Source of the DNA: CAYGWP01 sp964353455
Lineage (GTDB): Bacteria; Planctomycetota; Phycisphaerae; FEN-1346
Length of the DNA stretch: 9,426 nt
Assembly (NCBI GenBank): GCA_964353455.1
Contig: CAYGWP010000417.1
Coordinates: 1-9,426 of the forward strand
Reading direction: 5' to 3'
Both the position numbers and the translations under genes were made by a program. Within the stretch, counting starts at the first letter, position 1, and each line of letters begins with the position of its first letter. Positions 1-4,827 of this stretch are shown piece after piece. The notes beneath the pieces are model-generated. The model did not search any database. It worked only from the letters and a program-made list of their open reading frames with translations, and had not been told where the DNA came from.

Positions 1-1
1 G

Positions 2-1573
2 CAACGGTTGGTGGCCGCCGTCAGCGCACGGGACTTGATCCCCTACCTTCCCGACGCCGTGCCCGGCTGGTTCCAGGCCGCGCTGGCGCTTTACGATGCC
101 AAGGGCGGCGAGGTCGCGTATGACGACGACTACCGCTTCCATCCCGATCCGGTAATCTGCTACCAGATTCCGGCCGACGGCGAATATGTGCTCGAGATCA
201 AGGATGCCATCTATCGCGGCCGCGAGGATTTCGTGTACCGCATCACGGTGGGCGAACTGCCGTTTGTGACAAGCATCTTCCCGCTGGGCGGCCGGGCCGG
301 CGCCCAGGTCCCCGTCGAGGTGACAGGCTGGAATCTTCCGGCGACCCGCCTGGTTCAGGATAACAAGGACCGGACGCCGGGAACGTATTGGCTCTCGATG
401 CGCAAGGGGGAACTGGTTTCCAACCGCGAGCCTTTTGCGGTGGACACGTTGCCGGAATGCCTCGATAAAGAGCCGAACAACCAGCCCGGAAACGCTCAGG
501 CGGTCGCGCTTCCGATCATCGTGAACGGGCGCATCGACCAGCCGGGCGACTGGGACGTGTTCCGTTTTGAGGGTCGCGCGGGCGACGAGGTCGTCTCCGA
601 AGTCTATGCCCGCAGGCTGGATTCGCCGCTCGATTCGGTGCTCAAACTGACCGACGCCGCCGGCAAGCAACTGGCGTTCAATGACGATACCGAAGACAAG
701 GGCTCGGGGCTGAATACGCACCACGCCGATTCCTGGCTCCGCACGCGCCTGCCCGCCGGCGGAACCTACTATCTTCACCTGGGCGACGCCCAGCGCAAGG
801 GCGGCGCGGAGTATGCCTACCGCCTGCGCATCAGCCCGCCACGGCCCGACTTCGAGTTGCGCGTGGCGCCGTCCAGCATCAACGTTCGCGGCAGCGCGAT
901 CGCTCCCATCACCGTATATGCCGTCCGGAAGGATGGGTTTGCCGACGACATTGCGCTGGCCTTGAAGGATGCGCCGGCAGGATTCTCGCTGGGCGGCGCG
1001 CGGGTGCCGGCGGATCAGGACCAGGTCAGGGTCACGCTGGCGGTCCCGCCGAAGCCGCTCGATGAGCCGGTCAGCCTGCACGTGGAAGGCCGCGCGGTCA
1101 TTAGCGGCCGGGAGGTCGTCCGGTCGGCCGTGCCGGCGGAAGACATGATGCAGGCGTTCGCATACCGTCATCTCGTTCCCGCCGCGGAACTGAAGGTGAC
1201 CGTGGCGGGGCGCTACTTCGCCAAGAGCGCGCCGAGGATTCTGAGCGAGACCCCTGTCAAGATCCCCGCCGGCGGAACGGCCCGCGTTCAGGTTAGCGTG
1301 CCCGTGAACACGGTCCTTGGCCAGATCCAGTTCGACCTGAGCGACCCGCCGGACGGAATCTCCGTCAAGAGCGCATCGGCTACCAGCAGCGGCACAGAGA
1401 TCGTGCTACAGAGCGATGCCGCCAAGGTCAAACCGGGCCTCAAAGGAAACCTGATCGTCAACGCCTTCACCATGAAGAGCCAGGCGGCCGCCCCCGGCAA
1501 AGCGCCGACGCCTCCTCGGCGATTGCCGCTTGGAACGTTGCCGGCCCTCCCCTTCGAAGTCGTCAAACCCTAG
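2..1573 (+). CDS. Secreted pre-peptidase (PPC) and Ig-like domain protein, 5' truncated
   Basis: The reading frame is open from base 2 and ends at TAG 1571-1573. The TTG at 8 has no ribosome site and lies inside a domain, so the real start is upstream of the window. Residues 1-83 (counted from base 2) are the end of a first PPC-type beta-sandwich, with the family pattern LALYDAKG, YDDDYRF, ADGEYVLEIKDAIYRG and FVYRITVG. Residues 85-150 resemble an IPT/Ig-like module. Residues 155-278 form a second PPC domain: EPNN, then DWDVFRFEGRAGD, LDSVLKLTDAAGK and GGTYYLHLGD. The rest is beta-rich Ig-like sequence ending in a Pro/Ala-rich tail with no membrane helix. Such large PPC proteins are frequent in planctomycetes and are exported; many have a protease or other enzyme domain at the N-terminus, which cannot be judged here. 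No catalytic motif is visible. It is probably cell-surface or periplasmic and involved in binding; the substrate is unknown. Confidence 0.85.
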   Translation, partial: QRLVAAVSARDLIPYLPDAVPGWFQAALALYDAKGGEVAYDDDYRFHPDPVICYQIPADGEYVLEIKDAIYRGREDFVYRITVGELPFVTSIFPLGGRAGAQVPVEVTGWNLPATRLVQDNKDRTPGTYWLSMRKGELVSNREPFAVDTLPECLDKEPNNQPGNAQAVALPIIVNGRIDQPGDWDVFRFEGRAGDEVVSEVYARRLDSPLDSVLKLTDAAGKQLAFNDDTEDKGSGLNTHHADSWLRTRLPAGGTYYLHLGDAQRKGGAEYAYRLRISPPRPDFELRVAPSSINVRGSAIAPITVYAVRKDGFADDIALALKDAPAGFSLGGARVPADQDQVRVTLAVPPKPLDEPVSLHVEGRAVISGREVVRSAVPAEDMMQAFAYRHLVPAAELKVTVAGRYFAKSAPRILSETPVKIPAGGTARVQVSVPVNTVLGQIQFDLSDPPDGISVKSASATSSGTEIVLQSDAAKVKPGLKGNLIVNAFTMKSQAAAPGKAPTPPRRLPLGTLPALPFEVVKP

Positions 1574-1605
1574 AGCGTTTTACGATTGCCTGCATCGCTG
1601 TGTGC

Positions 1606-1629
1606 CACGGCCGGTCTTGCCCGGCCGTG
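1606..1629 (+). terminator. Hairpin downstream of the PPC gene, possible terminator
   Basis: A perfect 9-bp GC-rich stem (CACGGCCGG / CCGGCCGTG) with a 6-nt loop TCTTGC begins 32 bp after the stop codon. No T-run follows, so it does not fit a classical intrinsic terminator. It may act as a transcript-end stabiliser or a factor-assisted stop. Position and stem quality are seen directly; the function is inferred. Confidence 0.4.
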
Positions 1630-1650
1630 CGAAGTGACCATACGTGTCCT

Positions 1651-1812
1651 TTGTCCCTTGTCACTTGTGACAGCGGCGCAGCGAGCGTACGCTGACTTTC
1701 CCGTTCCGCGCCTGGCATTCCGCGCTCGACACTTGATCAGGTCCCATGCGGCGATGTAACCCATTGTATCACAAGTGGTTATGGAATATAGGGGAAGCGT
1801 CCCCAGGTTTCC
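1651..1812. repeat. 162-bp non-coding direct repeat, copy 1
   Basis: This copy aligns without gaps to 1821-1982 at a constant offset of 170 bp. I counted 19 mismatches in 162 positions, about 88% identity. It begins TTGTCCCT, carries TCACTTGTGA at 1661-1670 and its near-exact inverse TCACAAGTGG at 1769-1778, and ends with a small hairpin GGGGA-AGCG-TCCCC at 1791-1804 followed by CCCAGGTTTCC. A 10-bp palindrome AGCGTACGCT lies at 1684-1693. Differences are mostly base substitutions spread evenly, with no codon rhythm, so it is not coding. The GGGG/CCCC hairpin end resembles REP-like elements mobilised by IS200-like (RAYT) transposases, but no transposase is in the window. A non-autonomous element or a structured RNA are alternatives. 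Confidence 0.75.
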
Positions 1813-1820
1813 GGAACCGC

Positions 1821-1982
1821 TTGTCCCTGCTCACTTGTGACGGCGGCGCAACGGGTGTACGATGACTTTCCAATTCCGCGTCTGGCATTCCGCGACAGAC
1901 ACTTGATCAGGTTCCATGCCGCGATGTAATCCCTTGTATCACAAGTGATTATGGAATATAGGGTAAGCGTCCCCAGGTTTCC
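1821..1982. repeat. 162-bp non-coding direct repeat, copy 2
   Basis: This is the second copy of the unit at 1651-1812, in the same orientation and separated from it by 8 bp. Here the inner inverted pair is perfect over 10 bp: TCACTTGTGA at 1831-1840 and TCACAAGTGA at 1939-1948. The terminal hairpin (1961-1974) has a mismatch, and the 10-bp palindrome of copy 1 is lost, so each copy has decayed in different places. An ATTCCGCG motif occurs twice, 14 bp apart, inside the unit. The end runs into a 10-bp tandem duplication at 1971-1990. The unit lies 40 bp beyond the stop codon of the - strand gene at 2022, in the gap between convergent genes. Confidence 0.75.
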
Positions 1983-1990
1983 CCAGGTTT
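1971..1990. repeat. 10-bp perfect tandem duplication
   Basis: CCCCAGGTTT occurs twice back to back. The first unit is the end of repeat copy 2 and the second is extra, as if the repeat end had been partly duplicated or a third copy had been truncated. Confidence 0.7.
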
Positions 1991-2021
1991 CTGAACGCCT
2001 GCATCGTGTCCGCCGAACCTG

Positions 2022-2897
2022 TCAAGGTCTGAGTTGCCGGTGTTGTGGAAAGTGTGGAAAGTTGGTGACGTCGTCGCAGGTGGCACTGGCCTTCTCATCC
2101 CGCCGCGCAGGCCGCATTCTGAGAGTAACCTTGTCTTGGACCTCGTGCCCATACAGCCTGTCGGGGCCGGGTGAAATGAGGAGATAGTCCTTCCGAACCC
2201 AATCGCCCGTCGGGCCACCCGGCCGGACCAGCATCTCAAAGTGCTCTTGGCTGGCGAACCCTGTTTGGCCGCTAGCGTCAAGCGGGTTATCCTCCGCGTG
2301 AAACAAGGCCGAACCACCCGGAGCATTGCGGAAATACAAAATGGGTCTTCCTGGTTCAAAAGCATCGCAAATGACGAATGGTTGCTGGACTCCCTCATCG
2401 GGCACGTAATAGGGTCCAAAGGTCCGGTCGGGTACGGTACCTGCAACAGGTGCTTGTCCTCCTTCTGCTCTTCCCCAGCCGAGGCAGTGAGGCCCCATCA
2501 AGTAGTACACAAGGTTCTGGTATACCAAAGCACCATTGGTGCCCTTGCCCTTGGGGCCGCTTGGAGGAAACTCGCCCCAATCAGCCATAAAGCACTCGAC
2601 TCCTACGCAGATCTTCATTATTGTCATTTGCGTAGCCTCGCACTTACGATTGATACTGCGTTCACGCAACAGAGGCAACAACAGAACTATGGCAACGGCT
2701 ATCATGGGGCCGCCTATGGCCAGCCAATGCCACCAGCGCCACTTCTTTGGCTTCGGATAGTTTACTGCAATAGCCACACCTACAACACCAAGCGCCACCC
2801 AGAGCAAGTATGGCACTATCCACGGATTGCCAAGCACGATATTGGCCATCAACGCTAGGAAGCCTACAGTAACCATTACGATACCCACGTATCTCAT
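2022..2897 (-). CDS. Three-helix membrane protein with pseudopilin-like ectodomain
   Basis: The product is 291 aa. The ATG at 2897 is preferred over a TTG 13 codons upstream because AAGGAG lies 7 nt before it and because the protein then starts directly with a membrane helix. Helices are at about residues 4-22, 27-45 and 58-76. The third runs into a helical stretch and then FMADWGEFPPS, YYLMGP, GPYY, ILYFRNA and DYLLISPGPDRLYG, ending near CDDVTNF. This order (helix, Tyr/Phe-rich segment, FPPS, DYLLISxGPD) is that of type II secretion pseudopilin (GspG-like) soluble domains common in planctomycetes. No Gly-Phe-x-x-x-Glu prepilin peptidase site is present, so it should stay as an integral membrane protein rather than be processed into a pilus. 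The last residues after CDDVTNF are encoded by a 9-bp tandem repeat (2045-2062) and may be a recent extension. The function is unknown. Confidence 0.8.
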   Translation of the reverse strand: MRYVGIVMVTVGFLALMANIVLGNPWIVPYLLWVALGVVGVAIAVNYPKPKKWRWWHWLAIGGPMIAVAIVLLLPLLRERSINRKCEATQMTIMKICVGVECFMADWGEFPPSGPKGKGTNGALVYQNLVYYLMGPHCLGWGRAEGGQAPVAGTVPDRTFGPYYVPDEGVQQPFVICDAFEPGRPILYFRNAPGGSALFHAEDNPLDASGQTGFASQEHFEMLVRPGGPTGDWVRKDYLLISPGPDRLYGHEVQDKVTLRMRPARRDEKASATCDDVTNFPHFPQHRQLRP

Positions 2898-2904
2898 GTC
2901 GGAA

Positions 2905-2910
2905 CTCCTT
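2905..2910 (-). promoter_or_regulatory. Ribosome binding site that fixes the 2897 start
   Basis: AAGGAG on the - strand sits 7 nt before the ATG at 2897. The longer reading from TTG at 2936 would place this site inside the coding region. Confidence 0.8.
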
Positions 2911-2998
2911 CTTCCTTCTGCCGACCGCTGGGCCAATGCGCGGTGATGCCTCTCATGGACTTTTTAGCCCCTAGGAAATTCTGGCGCGCATCAGCGAG

Positions 2999-3164
2999 TT
3001 AAAGGGCGGTGTAATTCGCCTCCTCCGGACCTCGAGATAGCCGAGTGCTTGCAAGCGCCCGGCGTGCCGCGGCACGGGCCACCATGGCCCGCTCTGCGCG
3101 GCCGAGTAAGGCATCCTCGCCGTAGGCGAGTTCGATTTGCACTTGGTGTATCTTGGAAAATCAT
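2999..3164 (-). pseudogene. Small ORF with strong ribosome site, apparently frameshifted
   Basis: GGAGG at 3173-3177 lies 8 nt before the ATG at 3164, the best start signal in this gap. Read as it stands, the ATG frame gives 58 aa ending at a TGA at 2991-2993, rich in Arg, Gly and Cys, with high GC in second codon position, which is unlike a real gene. Removing one T from the TTTT run just after ATG moves the reading into a frame ending at TAA 2999-3001. That frame gives about 54 aa beginning MISKIHQVQIELAYGED and continuing with an Ala/Arg-rich helix. About two thirds of its third positions are G or C. So the sequence suggests a single-base indel in a homopolymer: a real mutation, an assembly error, or slippage. 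An undisrupted start at GTG 3142 in the shifted frame is possible but has no ribosome site. I do not recognise the family. Confidence 0.45.
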
Positions 3165-3166
3165 AC

Positions 3167-3292
3167 CTATTTCCTCCCCTTTGCCGGGCGGCCGGCGCGG
3201 CCGGGAAGAAGGGGGCGGGCGAGGAGGTTCTGTAACCCGACCACGAACCCGATCCCGCCCAGCGTCCGGCCCGGCCGGGCATGTCGCCGCAT
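3167..3292 (-). CDS. Small hypothetical protein, 41 aa
   Basis: The ORF runs from ATG 3292 to TAG 3167-3169. It may start earlier at GTG 3328 (53 aa, adding VIAGREQAEPDL); the frame is closed by a TAG just before that. The product is basic at both ends around a short apolar centre, GGIGFVVGLQNLLARPLLP, too short and glycine-rich to call a membrane helix with confidence. The stop is only 2 bp before the ATG of the next small ORF, and the ribosome site of that ORF lies inside its last codons, an arrangement typical of coupled genes. A promoter-like pair lies 61 bp upstream. There is no strong ribosome site of its own. No family is recognised. It could be a remnant of a longer gene. Confidence 0.4.
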   Translation of the reverse strand: MRRHARPGRTLGGIGFVVGLQNLLARPLLPGRAGRPAKGRK

Positions 3293-3352
3293 AAGGTCCG
3301 GTTCCGCCTGCTCTCTCCCGGCGATCACCCGTGCGATGCCCGCCGTGCCCGC

Positions 3353-3381
3353 AACCTATCCCGCCATACGGGGAGTGTCAA
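3353..3381 (-). promoter_or_regulatory. Candidate sigma70-type promoter for the - strand genes
   Basis: On the - strand a perfect -35 box TTGACA (3376-3381) is followed after exactly 17 bp by TAGGTT (3353-3358), which matches the -10 consensus at three of six positions including the first two bases and the final T. It would drive the two small ORFs and possibly the membrane protein gene at 2022-2897, since no terminator-like hairpin is seen between them. Confidence 0.4.
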
Positions 3382-3448
3382 GAGGCTAATTGGTATCCAG
3401 ATAATTGAACGCGCAGGCGTGAACTGCCATAGCCGACAACCGACGATG

Positions 3449-3507
3449 GGAAAGAAAAGGGTCCAGGACCCTTAACGACTTTAGGGGTCCTGGACCCTTT
3501 TCTTTCC
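3449..3507. repeat. Long hairpin made of two inverted palindromes (REP/BIME-like)
   Basis: The arms 3449-3471 and 3485-3507 are perfect inverted copies over 23 bp. Four more inner pairs (one G-U) close a 5-nt loop, giving a 27-bp stem. Each arm holds its own palindrome: GGGTCCAGGACCC at 3459-3471 and GGGTCCTGGACCC at 3485-3497. The outer part is A-rich on one arm and T-rich on the other (CCCTTTTCTTTCC), so a transcript from either side would end in a U-rich stem, as in a bidirectional terminator. However, it lies between diverging genes, upstream of the gene at 3652, where a terminator for a neighbour is not needed. A dispersed REP/BIME-type repeat is the better reading; a terminator for unseen transcription is the alternative. 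Confidence 0.75.
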
Positions 3508-3581
3508 GGTTGTGGCCGGGGACCTGCGCCCGAAAGCCCGGTTATCCGAGAAGTTTGCGGCGACTATCCACCAGTGGCGTG

Positions 3582-3601
3582 TAGAATATGGGCCGGCCCA
3601 T
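3582..3601 (+). promoter_or_regulatory. Possible -10 box with overlapping 14-bp palindrome
   Basis: TAGAAT (3582-3587) matches five of six bases of the -10 consensus and is directly followed by a perfect 14-bp palindrome ATGGGCCGGCCCAT (3588-3601), in the position of an operator at the transcription start. No good -35 box exists at 16-18 bp; the nearest, TTGCGG, is 21 bp away. In GC-rich DNA such a palindrome may be chance. The gene at 3652 follows 50 bp later. Confidence 0.25.
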
Positions 3602-3640
3602 CCCGAAGGCTGAGCCTCTGAAGATGCGGGGTGTGGCTGC

Positions 3641-3646
3641 AAGGAG
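3641..3646 (+). promoter_or_regulatory. Ribosome binding site that fixes the 3652 start
   Basis: AAGGAG lies 5 nt before ATG 3652. The alternative GTG at 3631 would start seven codons earlier, translate through this site, and place extra residues before an otherwise well-formed signal peptide. Confidence 0.7.
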
Positions 3647-3651
3647 TGGCC

Positions 3652-4737
3652 ATGCGGGGAGTGATAGGCAAGTCATGCGGCGCACTGGCGGCGGGGCTCG
3701 TGCTCGGGCTCCTCTCGAGCCCATCCGCTCACGGGCAGGTCATGGGCGAGATCAGGAAGATCGACCCGCCCGAGCAGGGGTTCTACAGTAAGGAACTCAC
3801 GGTGCGCGGCATCCGGATCCTTGCGCACGCCGACGTCAGTGACGCCGCCCTCGACGAAGCCGCACGGCGGCTGGACCGTCAACTGGCACGGGCGCCGGAG
3901 ATCGCGGCCAACATGGCCGCAATGGGCGCCGAGATGCACGTTATAGGCAAGGACCAGCAGGTCTCCGACCTGCCGGAGTACCGGCACATGAAGGGCAAGG
4001 CCGTCGATGGGTCGGAGACGATCGACTCCCGGGGCCGCGGCTACGGCGGGCTGCACTCGTCATGTTGCGAGGAGAACCTGCTGTCGCTGCCGGCCGACCG
4101 ATGGAAAGATCATCGCGATATCTGCATGCATGAGTTTGCCCACGGTATCTTCTCATTCGGCATCACGCGCGAGGTGCGCGACAAGATCGAGGCCCAGCGC
4201 AAGAAGTCTCTTGCCGCCGGCAGGTGGAACACGATGTACGCCGCAGGCAATGCCGGCGAGTTCTTCGCGGAACTGACGATGTGGTATTTCGGCACCCGCG
4301 GCGACTACGGCAAGTTGACCCCGCAGCCGGAACCCGGACCGCAGTGGCTCCGCTCATACGACCCCGAGGCGTATGACCTCATCGATGCGATCTACGGCGG
4401 CCGTCTGAAGCCCGGCAAGGCCCAAGTCAAGGACCTCGCGCCCCTCGGGCCCGGGGCCGAGGGCAAAGTTCGCTCCAAGGACCACCAGCCGGCAACCACG
4501 GTTATCTTCGTCAACAAGACCGGCAAGCCAATCAAGCGGTTCTGGCTGGACGTCGAGGGGAATCGCAAGGACTATGGCATGGTTCTGCCCGGGGGCGTTG
4601 ACAGCATCAGCACATTCGTCACCCACGCCTGGCTGCTCGAGGGCAGCGACGGGGAGTTCCTTGGGATTTTCGTGGCCGACGAGGCAATCGGGCGGATCGT
4701 CGTCCGCGAGGCCGGCCGCAAGCCTGGCGCTCCGTGA
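3652..4737 (+). CDS. Secreted gluzincin metallopeptidase with C-terminal VHL beta domain
   Basis: The product is 361 aa. Residues 1-29 are a signal peptide: MRG, a Lys, then an Ala/Leu-rich core ending near SAHG-Q. The zinc site is HEFAH at 160-164, so His160 and His164 bind metal and Glu161 is the catalytic base. NAGEFFAE at 200-207 supplies the third ligand, probably Glu203. Tyr196 sits seven residues before it, the same spacing as the catalytic Tyr and ligand Glu in anthrax lethal factor; Pro-Pro endopeptidases share the EFFAE-type motif. Upstream, CCEENLLSLPADR leads into the zinc helix. A Gly/Pro linker follows, then a VHL-type beta domain at about 281-343 (FVNKTGKP, FWLDVEG, THAWLLE). 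Trp298, Tyr308, His325 and Trp327 align with human VHL Trp88, Tyr98, His115 and Trp117, which form the hydroxyproline pocket. It should cut extracellular or periplasmic protein; the substrate is not known. It is 90 bp upstream of a peptide import operon, with no terminator between. Confidence 0.8.
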   Translation: MRGVIGKSCGALAAGLVLGLLSSPSAHGQVMGEIRKIDPPEQGFYSKELTVRGIRILAHADVSDAALDEAARRLDRQLARAPEIAANMAAMGAEMHVIGKDQQVSDLPEYRHMKGKAVDGSETIDSRGRGYGGLHSSCCEENLLSLPADRWKDHRDICMHEFAHGIFSFGITREVRDKIEAQRKKSLAAGRWNTMYAAGNAGEFFAELTMWYFGTRGDYGKLTPQPEPGPQWLRSYDPEAYDLIDAIYGGRLKPGKAQVKDLAPLGPGAEGKVRSKDHQPATTVIFVNKTGKPIKRFWLDVEGNRKDYGMVLPGGVDSISTFVTHAWLLEGSDGEFLGIFVADEAIGRIVVREAGRKPGAP

Positions 4738-4827
4738 CATCCGCAGTCGCGTGGAGAACCGCGCCTGGAGTGCGGGCAGCCCGTTAACCGTGGCCGGACG
4801 CATTGCCATGCCGCAGGAGAAGTGAAT

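Noticed and set aside
2241..2858. 205-aa open frame on the + strand opposite the membrane protein gene
   Set aside because: The - strand frame has a ribosome site, three well-formed helices and pseudopilin motifs; the + strand frame has no such signals and a mixed, uncharacteristic composition.
3063..3076. Perfect 14-bp palindrome CGTGCCGCGGCACG
   Set aside because: It falls inside Ala/Arg codons of the frame-restored small ORF and can arise from GC-rich codon use; nothing around it suggests a regulatory site.
2971..3282. 103-aa open frame on the - strand across the small-ORF region
   Set aside because: It runs in a different frame from both small ORFs, lacks a ribosome site at its start and is rich in Arg, Pro and Ser as shadow frames are.
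4438..4465. 7-bp stem CCCTCGG / CCGAGGG
   Set aside because: It lies in the Gly/Pro linker of the peptidase gene and is explained by codons for that linker.
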